Numbered from the stretch's first letter, positions 29,947 to 39,923 are shown. The stretch is 64,000 nucleotides of DNA from Symbiodinium microadriaticum (GCA_001939145.1 LSRX01000846.1:1-64000); one strand, 5' to 3'. Numbers and translations are program-made. The notes: generated by a model not told the origin, from the letters alone.

Positions 29947-30509
29947 CTTGCAGTGCAGATTTTCTAAGCTCGGCGCAACCTAAACCGAGTGTACTTTTTT
30001 GGGAGGCTTCGGGAAAATTTTCATGATGAGGTCCGAAAACAGCTGGTCTGGTACAAGGAGTCCAAAACGAGAACGTACAACTTAGAGGCCATGCGGGCCA
30101 TGCGAATATAGGATCCTGAAATGAATAATTGGGATAAGGGCTTTTGAAGTCTATCGTACTATAGATATAAGAAGGAGCTCAAAGGAAGACCTTATGCCCT
30201 AGACCCTAAGCCCTAAACCAAAGTGCCAGTAGCCCTCCAGACTGCTGGCATCAGATGGGATGTGCTTTGGGCAGCAGGCAGCGGGAGAACGTGGGTCTGA
30301 GAGCTTGGACAAGAGGCCTCGGTCAATGACATAGGACCTTTAGGGTTCAGGGTTGAGGGGTCTAGGGCTGGGGTTTAGCGTTTAGGATTGTTAATAATTG
30401 GAATAAGGCTTCGATTTAGATTAGGCACCCCATGGACTAGAAGAACTAATCTTTAGGCTTCTATGTTATTGGGTGTAACTTCCTACATACTCTGTCGCAT
30501 TCAATATAT

Positions 30510-30574
30510 CAGAGAACCCAATACCCCTTAATTAAGGAATACACCTTAAATCATAATATTGAGGGTCCCTAATA
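30510..30574. repeat. palindromic element, family 5, left half
   Basis: AGAGAACCCAATACCCCTTA then TTAAGGAATACACC; no right arm. Confidence 0.7.
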
Positions 30575-30879
30575 ACCCTAAGCCTAACCCTACTTGGAGG
30601 CTCGGGGGACTCAGTAAATAGCTATTTTATAGGCTTATAGGTATCAAAACCCCAATTGGGATCCCTTTTAGGGTACATAGAAGTCTACTTACTATCTACT
30701 TACTACGTCGCCCGACCCTCCAAAGTACACCCTGAACCAACCGGTAGATTCGAAAACTCTGAAGCCATATATCCTCCAGGAGCCGAACCACGCAACGCTA
30801 TCCCGAAAAAAGGTTTGGGGTTTGGGGAGTTTAGGTTAAGGGTATAGGGTTCAGGGCTTAGTAGCATCGGTACGCAGCA

Positions 30880-31030
30880 CGTAAAACGTACGTTCTGGAA
30901 CGCAGTTCGGAACGTGCTCCCGGAACGAGTTGACAACTATACTACGCAAAGAGGACAGTGCTTCCTTCAGAACGTGAAACGTGAGAACGTATCATGTTGC
31001 TCGAAACGTGGAACGTGAATAGAACGTAGC
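30880..31030. repeat. cluster of GAACGT motifs
   Basis: ACGTACGTTCTGGAACG, GGAACGTG, AGAACGTGAAACGTGAGAAC, GAAACGTGGAACGTGAA and AGAACGTAGC occur within 150 bp with irregular spacing; a second smaller cluster is at 32185-32250. Not a simple tandem array. Confidence 0.6.
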
Positions 31031-31223
31031 GGGTCTGCTGGGGGTTGCCCATGCCGTCAGACGAGCGGAGAGGTACATGAGGGCGGGCGGGGGGTCCCGG
31101 AACGAGCCTGTTGAGGGTTTCTCAACGCCGTCGGACGGACCCAGTCAATTGGAAGGCACAGGATGGTGTACCGACGTGTGCCGAGCTAAGCAGCATTTTG
31201 CGCTTGCGCAAGCGGGTTCAGCC

Positions 31224-31440
31224 CCAATCTGCGTTCTTCCAGGCCCCTAAAATGCACACAGGTCGGCCTCCACATTGCATAAAGGCCCGATGCAGTGCCT
31301 TCTTCCAGGTCCCCAAAAATGCACGCACAAAGGCCCCAGTGCGTTCTTCCAGGCCCCAAAAACCGCACACAGGTTTCCCCACTGCACACAAGTGCGTTCT
31401 TCCAGGCCCCCAAAACGCACACAGGTCTCCCACGCTGCAT
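31224..31440. repeat. tandem module TTCTTCCAGGCCCC...GCACACAGG
   Basis: Four diverged units of 45-75 bp each contain TTCTTCCAGGCCCC or TTCTTCCAGGTCCC followed by AAAACGCACACAGG-like sequence. Because TTCTTCCAG resembles a 3' splice site and ACAGGT a 5' splice site, each unit resembles a duplicated mini-exon; long frames on both strands here are not trusted. Confidence 0.7.
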
Positions 31441-31865
31441 AAAGGCCCAAAGTTGTTCTCAAGCAGCGTTTGGAATGGAATGCCCTTGGATGCGCTTGTA
31501 AGCCCTTGTGGCTAGCATGAGACATATATCTCACAGATAGTACGCTCACCAGCGACCCCCATCCACGAAGTGCGTGGGCACCTCATTACCCATGCTGGAA
31601 TCCTTCATGCCGACAGGAACCCTGCCTCGAAGTTGGGAAGTTCCGGGTGGAAGATGCAGTGTTGTGGTTTTCAAAATGCAGGTTTCACGTGCCGCGTACC
31701 GATGCCACCAAGATTTTAAAACCCTGAGCTTCGAAACCCCACCCGCCCTTTACCCTAAACCCCTAAACCCCAATGCAGTTTTTTGCCCGGCGGATGCAGT
31801 TCCAATCGGCTCCACGTCCTGGCGGAGGGTTAGGCTTTGGGTGGGGTTTGCCTTGCCTCGGCGGA

Positions 31866-32022
31866 TCTGCCCAAGGTTTTGGGCCCTTGAGAGGCCTGCA
31901 GCAGCATGCGTTTTCAGGGGCCTGCAAAACGCACATCAGGGTTCATCTGCCCAAGGTTTTGGGCCCTTGAGAGGCCTGCAGCAGCATGCGTTTTCAGGGG
32001 CCTGCAAAACGCACATCAGGGA
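31866..32022. repeat. 80-bp tandem duplication
   Basis: Two essentially identical units starting TCTGCCCAAGGTTTTGGGCC at 31866 and 31946. Each ends CGTTTTCAGGGGCCTGCAA and AACGCACATCAGGG, related to the module at 31224-31440. Confidence 0.95.
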
Positions 32023-32261
32023 GGCCCTTCCGAAGCCAGGGAAGACTGGTGGAAACATGTCGCGCAATCTTTTTACTGTGCGGCACGAAAGGTCTGAGCT
32101 TCGAGGTTGCCATGATGCACCAGGCCAATGCAAGCAGACTACAACTCAGGGCCAAATTTTAAAGGTGCAACTTGATCATGCCTTTCAGAACGTACGGTCT
32201 AAGAACGCACGATTTCAGCACGTACGAAAGTTACGTCAGAACGTCCGTGCCGATGCAACTA

Positions 32262-32330
32262 AGGTTCAGGGTTCAGGGTTCAGGGTTTAGGGTTTAGGGT
32301 TTAGGGTTCAGGGTTTAGGGTTTAGGGTCT
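32262..32330. repeat. telomere-like tract, TTTAGGG/TTCAGGG
   Basis: Alternating TTCAGGG and TTTAGGG units. Confidence 0.9.
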
Positions 32331-32483
32331 ACCGTCAACAAAGGAGCCATCAAGAGTTGAACGGGGCCTTTGGGCAAGTCGTACGTTTCAAAAAAAAAAA
32401 GGTCACTACTCAGGCAACTGTAGTAGGAAGGTGGAGTCCTCAAGTGGGCCCTGAAGCCCTAACATCTCACAATTTCTGCACTC

Positions 32484-32575
32484 CCCATAGGCTCCTAAGT
32501 AGTTCCTTTTTGTGGTTTGTATTTAGAATCCTATAAAGTAATCCCAAAAAGGAACTACTAAGGAGCCTCTGGGTA
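32484..32575. repeat. palindromic element, family 1
   Basis: CCCATAGGCTCCTAAGTAGT at the left, AACTACTAAGGAGCCTCTGG and GTA at the right. Confidence 0.92.
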
Positions 32576-32732
32576 CAGCCCTAAACCCTGAAACAACAGA
32601 CCAACCCCCTCCGAACTAGCCTCGAATACTACCGTCAAAAGCCACCAAGGACTAAGGACCATAAGGGCTGCAACAAAAGGCACTTGGGGGTTCCTGGTAT
32701 ACACCCCAAACCCTAAAGACCGAAGCCGAAAC

Positions 32733-32848
32733 TACCGCGCTGAGCTTAGCCTACCAAAACCTATTTCTTTGTAGGGTCCATAAGACAAATCCCATATTCA
32801 TACTCAGAGCCTACAAAAATTAAGTAGGCTGTCTGGTAGTCTAGGGTA
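32733..32848. repeat. palindromic element, family 11
   Basis: CCTACCAAAACCTATTTCTT and GTAGGCTGTCTGGTAGTCTA arms, end GGGTA; diverged from 27715. Confidence 0.78.
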
Positions 32849-32918
32849 GACCCCAAACACCTCAACCCTAAACCTGAAACCCTAAGGCTTAACCCTGAAA
32901 CCCTCAAACCCCAAACCC

Positions 32919-33003
32919 TACCCTAGAGAACCTAGTTTTTTAGGGTTCCTTAATATGATCTCTGCAAATAAGTCCTTAAAAATGTAGGTTATTTGGGGTT
33001 GAG
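32919..33003. repeat. palindromic element, family 10
   Basis: TACCCTAGAGAACCTAGTTT and TCCTTAAAAATGTAGGTTAT arms. Confidence 0.78.
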
Positions 33004-33009
33004 GAAACC

Positions 33010-33172
33010 CTCAAACCCTAATCCCTACAACCCTAAACCCTAAACACCCCTAAAACCCTAAAACCCTAAACCAACCCTAAACCCTAAAACCCTAAACCAA
33101 CCCTAAACCCTAAACCCTAAAACCCTAAAACCCTAAGCCCTAAACCCTATAAACCCTAAACCCTAAAAGCGG
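33010..33172. repeat. telomere-like tract, CCCTAAA orientation
   Basis: CCCTAAA, CCCTAAAA and AACCAACCCTAAACC units; a 25-bp sub-unit is duplicated. Confidence 0.95.
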
Positions 33173-33240
33173 CCTTCATCCGCCGCTTCTCCTCCAGCGC
33201 AATTGCAGAGCGCGGGTTCTCCTCGGTTTGCTTACAGGGA

Positions 33241-33410
33241 ACCCAGAGACTCCAATATCCCTTGATTAGGGTTTAGGGCTTAGGGCTTAGGGTTTAGGGT
33301 TTAGGGTTTAGGGGTTTAGGGTTTAGGGTTGGAATATACCTTGAATCACATTAGGGATCCTGCTATAATTTAAGGTATATTCCTTAATTAAGGGGTATTG
33401 GGGTCTCTAA
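33241..33410. repeat. palindromic element, family 5, with TTTAGGG array inside
   Basis: Arms ACCCAGAGACTCCAATATCC and TTAAGGGGTATTGGGGTCTC. Between CTTGATTAGG and TTGGAATATACC lie about 60 bp of TTTAGGG and CTTAGGG units; in 26359-26472 the same position reads TTAATTAGGGAATATA. Confidence 0.92.
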
Positions 33411-33536
33411 GAAGCTGAGGGGTTCAGGGACAATAAACCCCAAAGGCCCTAAACCCCTGACGCCTCTTCGAGATGTCGAAAAAGCTTCACAGTGGGCTTT
33501 GGTTTTCCGAGTTTTCGGGCTCCCGAAAGTGCTACT

Positions 33537-33634
33537 CTTAGTTGCTGAGTTCATAAGCCAAAAACAGTGTAGACTTTCAGTTTCAAAAGCAGGCATATTA
33601 TCCCAAAAAGTTTAAAGTGTACTCATTCAGCTAC
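33537..33634. repeat. palindromic element, family 13
   Basis: CTTAGTTGCTGAGTTCATAA, ACTTTCAGTTTCA and AAAGTGTACTCATTCAGCTA; copies at 42934, 52067 and 55513. Confidence 0.85.
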
Positions 33635-33638
33635 CAAG

Positions 33639-33731
33639 TATCCTTAGCATCGAAGGACTCATATTTCAAGGCTTTTGGGCCCAAAGACCCTATTCTATAA
33701 GGCTTTTGGGCAATTTTGATGCTAAGGGGTA
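33639..33731. repeat. palindromic element, family 15, inverted relative to 12572
   Basis: TATCCTTAGCATCGAAGGAC at the left and TTTTGATGCTAAGGGGTA at the right; abuts the family-13 element. Confidence 0.85.
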
Positions 33732-33950
33732 GGGTTTAGGAGTTCAGGGTCTACGGGGTTGAAGGAGGTTTAGGGTTCTGGGTTTATGGCGGGTTTAGGG
33801 GGAGCTTAGGGGTTCGGGGTTTACGGGTTTAGGGAAGTTTAGACTTCACGGGTTTAGGGGTTTAGGGAGGTTTTGGGGTTTGGGGTTTTTGGGGGTTCAG
33901 GGAAGTTCAGGGTTTAGGGTTTAGGGGTTCAGGGGTTCAGCGCAAGTCTT
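33730..33950. repeat. degenerate TTTAGGG tract
   Basis: GGGTTTAGG, GGGTTTACGG, GGGTTCAGG and similar units. Confidence 0.8.
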
Positions 33951-34301
33951 CAGAGCCCAGTTGCTTACATAGTGGGATACTGGTTCAAGACTTTTTGCTC
34001 CCGGTTTAGGTTTACATGGAGTTCGGATACTGGTTTAAAGCTTTTTGTTTCTGGCTTATAGGGCTTATGGGTGCAGAAATCAGAGAAGTTTATATCGAGT
34101 TTCAAGGAACGGCAAGCCTGAGGATCCTGCTTTGGGTTTGGGCGCTCAGGGTGCTTGGGGTTAATAAGGATTCAGATCGAGTTTTTCGGGCATTCTAGGT
34201 TCAGAGATTTTGGGCTTAGGGTTTGTGCTTTAGGGGTTTGGGCTTAGGGGTTTAGGGGCTTTTAGGGTGAACTGCTGGCATGTTCAGGGCTTACAAAACA
34301 G

Positions 34302-34407
34302 AGGGGCCTACGTAATTACCAATACTCCTTGGCGGTTCCTTATTCTAATTGTAGAATAGAATACCATCAAACTCACCAAACCCTATTCTAATTATTAAGG
34401 CCCTTAC
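34302..34407. repeat. palindromic element, family 12
   Basis: AGGGGCCTACGTAATTACC at the left; ACCAAACCCTATTCTAATTA and TTAAGGCCCTTA at the right. Confidence 0.65.
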
Positions 34408-34691
34408 AGTAAGTCGAGGATGCTGGCAACCAAGTCGCGTTGGAGTTGATCCAACTGTCCGCCCACCTGTCCAAGGATGTGGCCCAGAAACCTCTACATG
34501 AACTTTTACAAGAATGAACAGCTACAGGAGCCCATATAGCAACCCTGCAAGGAGCCCTTATAGTAGTAATCCTGACCCTCCAGCCAACACGAAAGAAGCA
34601 GGCTCGGGAACTCGAGTCCTTAGGAGCTTCAAGAGTTTGCGGGTTGCGGGTGGAGGTGTAGTGTAGCCTTACGGTATTACGGCTTCATCGT

Positions 34692-35270
34692 GTGGAGTCT
34701 TGGTCCTGCCCTCAAATTTTCAGCAGGCTACTTGTCAATGAGCTGTGTGAGATGCAGATGGCCTATGCTCAGAATCAAGTTGAAGGTGTGAACGAGTTGC
34801 AACTGTGGCTTCTACGCTTGCTTGCGATAGAGGCATGGGTATGTGATCTAGGGCGCCAGGCGTGGAGAAAACCGTTAAATGTTTTGGTTTGTTTGGTTGC
34901 TACTAGCACCACGACTGCAAGCCCTGAACACCCTAAACCCGCAGCCCTGTACCCTAATCCCTAAAGCCTGAAGCCCTCAACCCCAAGCCCTAAACGCCCT
35001 GACCACCAAACCCTAAACCCTACAAGCCCCGAGCCCTAAGCCCCTAAACCTAAAGCCTGGAGCCCTCAACCCCAAGCCCTAAACCTTCAAGCTCTAAGCG
35101 CGGATTCATGCAGACAGTTCAAGATGTAGGGCTTATAGGGCTTAATTAGGGTTTAGGGTTTAGGGTTTAGGCTTAGGGTTTAGGGTTTAAGGTTTCGGGT
35201 TTGGGGTTTAGGCTTAGGGTTTAGGCTTAGGGTTTAGGGAACTTGACTCCTAGCCCTCTACACAGCAAAA
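34692..35270. other. no gene supported; CCCTAAA then TTTAGGG tracts
   Basis: A plus open frame at 34692-34964 is plausible only in part. 34925-35095 is CCCTAAA-derived (33-bp satellite units) and 35150-35240 is TTTAGGG-oriented; the inversion point is around 35100-35145. Confidence 0.5.
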
Positions 35271-35465
35271 CCCTAAAGCCTGAACCCTGAACCCGGACCC
35301 ATATTTATGGAAACACAACCCTGCAGCATGGGCCGCGCTCAGCCCCAAAGTGCTCTCAAACACCAATGGGCGCAAGGCTCAACTGCTTCACAACTTAGAT
35401 TGAGGGTCTAGGCAACCCGAAACCCTACGCCCAACATCGTATACAGAGCCCTGCATAGCCCGACT

Positions 35466-35680
35466 ATTCAGATCCTTGTGTAAACCCTAAGCCAGCCCCT
35501 AAACCCTACAAGCCCTGAGCCCTAGGCCCCTAAACGCCCTGAACCCTAAACCCTAAACCCTAAACCCTGACTATTTACCTTAACCCTCAAAACAAAACCT
35601 ACAAAATAGTAGGTTATGACCCCTTAAATAGAGGGTAGAACCCTTAAAACCGTAGGTTTTTGGATTCAGATCCTTGTGTA
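35466..35680. repeat. 17-bp direct repeats flanking a palindromic element and telomere-like DNA
   Basis: ATTCAGATCCTTGTGTA occurs at 35466-35482 and 35664-35680. Between them lie CCCTAAA-type units (35483-35570) and the family-11-like element (35577-35662). Confidence 0.85.
35577..35662. repeat. palindromic element, family 11-like
   Basis: TACCTTAACCCTCAAAAC, AACCTACAAAATAGTAGGTT and ACCGTAGGTTTTTGG. Confidence 0.65.
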
Positions 35681-35756
35681 GTCGGAGTCGAGCGCGGTGG
35701 AAATCCCAGAGATCGCCAAGGCCGACTCCTCAGCCTGTTGCGTGGCCCGTTCTCTG
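35666..35756 (-). CDS. candidate terminal exon, unrecognised
   Basis: Acceptor GATCCTAAG|C at 35757/35756. Codons RERATQQAEESALAISGIST then ALDSDYTRI and TGA. High third-position GC and helix-like composition. The final codons lie in one of the 17-bp direct repeats. Confidence 0.38.
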
Positions 35757-35918
35757 CTTAGGATCCGTGCTTCAGGACGTATATTATTGTCATCATAAGA
35801 GCTGATAGGTTGTTTGAAAACATTCGAAACCCTAAACCCTAAGCTCTTTAGAGTTTTTAGTTTCAAGAGTTTTCATAGAGTCTTCTAGGTTCTCATAAGG
35901 AGCTGATAGGTTGTTTTC

Positions 35919-35992
35919 TAGGTTCCCCAGTAGACCCCTAACAATAAGGGCACACCCTTGTTCCTACTAGGGGACTACTGGGGAACCTGTAG
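35919..35992. repeat. short palindromic element, family 6-like
   Basis: TAGGTTCCCCAGTAGACCCC and GGGGACTACTGGGGAACCTG, arms nearly perfect over about 24 bp. Confidence 0.85.
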
Positions 35993-36409
35993 TCTAAAAG
36001 CCCTAAACCCCCGCCAAGCCTTTAGAGTTTAGAGTTTCAAGAGTTTTCATAGAGTCATGTAGGTTCTCATAAAGGGCTCAAGGGTTGCGGGCTCAGGATT
36101 GAAGTGTTTAGGATTCAAAGGTTTGGGGCTGTTGGGTCTTGGCGCACTTGGGGGTTCAGGTCTGCCGGATGTTCTGGGGGTTAAGGGGGTTAAGCTTTCG
36201 AGGGCATTGGGCTTAAGGTTGAGAGTTCAGCTTTTGGGGTTTAAACACCTACACCCCCTAAAACCCTAGAATTCAGAGTTTAGCGTTTGGAGCTTAACAA
36301 CCTAAACCCTCAAAACCCCTATTAATCCTAAACACCCGAAAGCGCTTTAGGGGGGCTCGTCGCACATCAAGGGTTGGTCCGAACTCACCCAAAGCCCCAC
36401 CATGAACCC

Positions 36410-36533
36410 TACTTGGAGGATCATGGGACTTACTAAGTAAGGTTGTAAGTGCCTTAAATGGAGTTATAATCAAACATAGCTATAGTTACCTTATGTATAA
36501 CCCCAATTACTAAGTCCCATGATCCTCCAAGTA
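36410..36533. repeat. palindromic element, family 9
   Basis: TACTTGGAGGATCATGGGAC and GTCCCATGATCCTCCAAGTA are perfect inverted 20-mers; AACCC flanks both sides. Confidence 0.95.
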
Positions 36534-36724
36534 AACCCTCCGGGCAGCCAGACGACGCCCGCAACCTGAACTGAAGAGGGGCTCAGGCTGGCTCAGGGTG
36601 TAAGGCTCCTTTGAGGATTCCTTGAAGGGTCTAGGGCTTGGGGCTCAGGGCCTTAGGATTCCTTGAAGGGTTACTGTGAGGTTTTGTTTCTTTTAGGGTT
36701 TGGGGTGTAGGGTTTAACTCAAAC

Positions 36725-36819
36725 CCAGGATGTGCCGTCCCCGGGCGCCTGCTGCCGCACTTCGGGAGCAGGGGCTTGCAAAGGCACCGAGCGGTGAAGC
36801 ATCGCCTCCTCCTTGCGAT
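36725..36819 (-). CDS. possible exon island, strand uncertain
   Basis: Acceptor GAGATCAG|AT, codons RKEEAMLHRSVPLQAPAPEV then RQQAPGDGTSW, donor TGG|GTTTGAG. The plus strand (CAG|GATGTGCCG...) is also open, so strand is not certain. Confidence 0.3.
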
Positions 36820-37094
36820 CTGATCTCAGGGTTCTAGACCTCGGGCTACAGGGCTTTATCCGACCAAACAACCAGACAGCCCAGAAGTGGCAGGCAAGAT
36901 GTACAAAAAACAAGCTCTACCCATAAGCTCTCTAGGCTCTGAAACACAACCCCCGTAAGCCTTTATAGTAACATGCTTTTGAGAAAATCTTTAGCCTAAA
37001 CCCTAAACCCGAAATAGCAACACTTCAGCCAGAAGAACAGAGCAGCCCTAACTCCTGCATCTCCTTGGGCTGATCTTTGGCTTCCCCAACGAAG

Positions 37095-37203
37095 GCCAGC
37101 AAGGGCAGCGCACTGGCATCCAAAGCGCAGCCTTCGTAGATGTCTGGAGCTGGGCTTTTGGCAAAGGGGCCGAATTCAACAACGACAACAGCAAGAGTTA
37201 CGG
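37095..37203 (+). CDS. exon-like island with GTTTAGGG donor
   Basis: A long pyrimidine tract ends CCCCAACGAAG|GC; 35 codons read QQGQRTGIQSAAFVDVWSWA then FGKGAEFNNDNSKSY, ending GG|GTTTAGGG. The opposite strand is also fully open (AKSPAPDIYEGCALDASALP), with lower third-position GC. I favour plus but not strongly. No product recognised. Confidence 0.38.
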
Positions 37204-38124
37204 GTTTAGGGCTTAGTTTAGGGAGAGTGTCGAATTAAGTGTTGTAAGTACTGGTGATCCATAGTGGTAGCATGTAGTAGCAGTATGAAAACCACATGAT
37301 AGCAGCTTTCGTTCAGCTCCCTAGCAAGATCTCAGAGCACTCTGTAAGTCTATCTGTAACTATTGTTCGACGTATGATTTTGCCACAACTAATTTGCATC
37401 AGTTCCCTATGACCCTTGAAAAATCCCAAAACCTTGCTACATTACATGGATTTCAGGTTTGTGCATGTGTGAACGTAAATGAAAGTAGGGTATCCTTTGC
37501 AAAACCGTACTACCGATGTTGGTAATCACAGGCTTGCTTTTAAGCGTTACCAACACCGCCCAGCAGGATAACTTAGGAGCCAAGATATTAATGAGAATAC
37601 GGTCCGAGGACCGATTATCCAAAAGTTAGATAAGGACTATTCAGGAACACAATCGCCTATATTAGAGCAACTACACATCTCCAATCCGAGGTCGGAGGAC
37701 CGAAACTGGGTTACGGAGACTTTCGAATGCGCAACAAATCATCCAAGTAGCCAAGATGCCAAGTTTGGGGCTCAGGGAAATTGAAGTAGCCATGATGCCA
37801 ATGCGACACGAAGCATCCTCTCTAGCGACAATAATTGTGTGGTATTACCTGATACAGCACAGAGTTCAGTAAGAACCCATGATGCAGCAGTTTGTCCTAC
37901 CATTCTACTTCTGAATCTCATGTAGGAATCAGGCCCTCAATGGGGTGTGCCTTTGATGGGTAGTCTTGTACCGAAAGATCCAAACCAAAACTAGAGACCA
38001 CTTACAGGCACCTTAATAAAACGCAACATAATGGATGTTGCACCTTTCCCCATGCTTTGTTCCATGAATAAGGAAACCAAGAACATACGGCAAAAGTGTA
38101 TCACATGGGGAGCCTAGGAGTCCA
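37204..38124. other. no gene seen
   Basis: Unique sequence with many stops on both strands and only one 61-codon minus frame (37437-37622). Free of telomere-like repeats after 37225, unlike most of the window. Confidence 0.5.
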
Positions 38125-38295
38125 TCAAAACCAGGGGCGCGCAGTTTGCTTCTCACCTTTCGAAGAAAGCGTCTGCTGCACATCAGGCGGCTGCCCCTGT
38201 ACGGCGCAGCTGCCACCGCCATGGTCAACATCCCCCCATGTGACGACAGATCCATCGCTCGGGATTGCAGCAAAGGCACCAACAGAAGCTTGGAT
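38125..38295 (-). pseudogene. eighth RCC1-like repeat beyond an in-frame TAG
   Basis: After the TAG at 38296-38298 the same frame runs on IQASVGAFAAIPSDGSVVTW then GDVDHGGGSCAVQGQPPDVQ, a recognisable but diverged repeat, to TGA at 38125-38127. TCGAAAG|GTGAGA (38157/38156) would be a good splice donor. The intact repeat has CAG where TAG stands. Confidence 0.75.
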
Positions 38296-39402
38296 CTATT
38301 GCACATCTCGCAGCTGATCCTGTACCGCACTGTTGTCGCCACCAGCTTCGGCTCTACCCCAGGTGATTACAGACCCATCACCCAGGAGTGCAGCAAAGGC
38401 ACCACCAGAAGCTTGGATCTGCTGCACATCTCGCAGCTGATGCTGTACCGCACTGTTGTCGCCACCAGCGTCGGGCATACCCCAGGTGACCACAGACCCA
38501 TCACCCAGGATTGCAGCAAAGGCCCAAGTAGAAGCTTGGATCCGCTGCACATCACGCAGCTGGTCCTGTACCGCACCGATGTCGCCGCCGTAGTCGGCCC
38601 TACCCCAGGTGACCACAGACCCATCACCCAGGATTGCGGCAAAGGCCCAAGAAGAAGCTTGGATCTGCTGCACATCGCGCAGCTGATCCTGTACCGCACC
38701 ACTGTCGCCACCGTAGTCGGCGCTACCCCAGGTGACCACAGATCCATCACCCAAGATTGCAGCAAAAGCACCAACAGAAGCTTGGATCTGCGGCACATCG
38801 TGCAACTGATCCTGCACCGCCCTGCTGTCGCCACCGTAGTCGGCTCCACCCCAGGTGATTACTGATCCATCACCCAGGATTGCAGCAAAGGCACCACCAG
38901 AAGCTTGGATCTGCTGCACATCTCGCAGCTGATCCTCAACCGCACCACTGTCGCCGCCCATGTCGGGCCTTCCCCAAGTGACCACAGATCCATCACGCAG
39001 GATTGCAGCAAAGGCAGCATTAGTAGCTTGGATCTGCTGCACATCGCGCAGCTGATCCTGTACCGCACCACTGTCGCCACCGTAGTCGGCGCTACCCCAG
39101 GTGACCACGGATCCATCACCAAGAAGTGCGGCGAACGCAGAGGACACACCGCCTCGCCGAGTCGCTTTAAGCTGCACTTGGTTCACATGTAGGGTGAGCA
39201 CGTCTCCGCTCATCAACCGGGCTTCTGTTATAGTTTGTGCTCCGTCCAGCACCTCTCCAGAAGAATTCAGCAGCCGCCCTCTACCCGGCACTACCAGAGC
39301 ACTTTGGGCGCGATGCTTCAATGATTCAACAGATGCATCCGCCTTCACTTCCATAGAGGCCAACTTGCCACTCAGCAGATGCACGTTCACGAAAACCGAC
39401 AT
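38296..39402 (-). CDS. ubiquitin-like domain plus seven RCC1-like repeats, truncated
   Basis: The start is placed at the ATG at 39402, which gives MSVFVNVHLLSGKLASMEVK, aligned with the starts of the two related genes; an in-frame ATG ten codons upstream (39432) also exists. Ubl-like region about 1-78, then seven 41-residue repeats, consensus AFAAILGDGSVVTWG, GGDSGAVQDQL and RDVQQIQAS. This copy is more diverged (RDVQQ for KNVQQ) and is not part of the segmental duplication. It stops at a TAG in place of the second Gln codon of repeat 7, with a further repeat readable downstream, so either a nonsense mutation, a sequencing error or readthrough. Confidence 0.82.
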   Translation of the reverse strand: MSVFVNVHLLSGKLASMEVKADASVESLKHRAQSALVVPGRGRLLNSSGEVLDGAQTITEARLMSGDVLTLHVNQVQLKATRRGGVSSAFAALLGDGSVVTWGSADYGGDSGAVQDQLRDVQQIQATNAAFAAILRDGSVVTWGRPDMGGDSGAVEDQLRDVQQIQASGGAFAAILGDGSVITWGGADYGGDSRAVQDQLHDVPQIQASVGAFAAILGDGSVVTWGSADYGGDSGAVQDQLRDVQQIQASSWAFAAILGDGSVVTWGRADYGGDIGAVQDQLRDVQRIQASTWAFAAILGDGSVVTWGMPDAGGDNSAVQHQLRDVQQIQASGGAFAALLGDGSVITWGRAEAGGDNSAVQDQLRDVQ

Positions 39403-39887
39403 GCTGACTCGTAGGGTGGTCACTTGACGCAAAACCTAAGACTGCAGCTTGCTGGACCATGTGTTTGTGCTTCTCCACAGAGCCCGAACTCACCGGCTCT
39501 ACAAGTCTCAATCCCAACTGCATCCCTGTACCAGAAACAACTTTCAACCCGAATAGAAAAGGTCTAGGTTTTTTGTGGGGGGTTTGGAGCTTAAGGGTTC
39601 GATGAAAACAATCCAACATACTGTCAACACTTATGGCTGGTTCGAGCGTGATGCTCGTAGCCGGTTGGCGCAGGGTAGATGAATGTAGATGATCTACGGT
39701 AGATGTGCTCACCTGTTGTCTGCGTGCTGGGCGTTGTCGCCAGCAAAAAATGCGCAGCAGCAGGTTCGGAAGCAGGCGTCGCTGATCTTCGCAAAACTGG
39801 ACGTCTGACTGCGATTCTTATAAGCATTAATACCTACGATGTAGTCAAGAATGATTATATATATGGTCCCTATACCTATAAATATAA

Positions 39888-39888
<1 letters not shown>

Positions 39889-39923
<35 letters not shown>
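39889..39923. repeat. (TA)n microsatellite
   Basis: About seventeen TA units with one G. Confidence 0.95.

Larger units (their letters stand above)
28347..30507. repeat. segmental duplication, copy 1 (with 57583-59990)
   Basis: Shared markers in the same order: CTTCAAACGGTGTGCGGATC, the Ubl-RCC1 gene, ATGATGAGGTCCGAAAACAG, AGAACGTGGGTCTGAGAGCT, and TGTCGCATTCAATAT at the right end. Copies differ by substitutions and small indels. The right end of copy 1 is cut by a partial family-5 element. Confidence 0.9.

Noticed and set aside
31574-32290. 238-codon plus ORF
   Set aside because: It spans the 80-bp tandem duplication and ends in TTCAGGG repeat translation; composition is not convincing.
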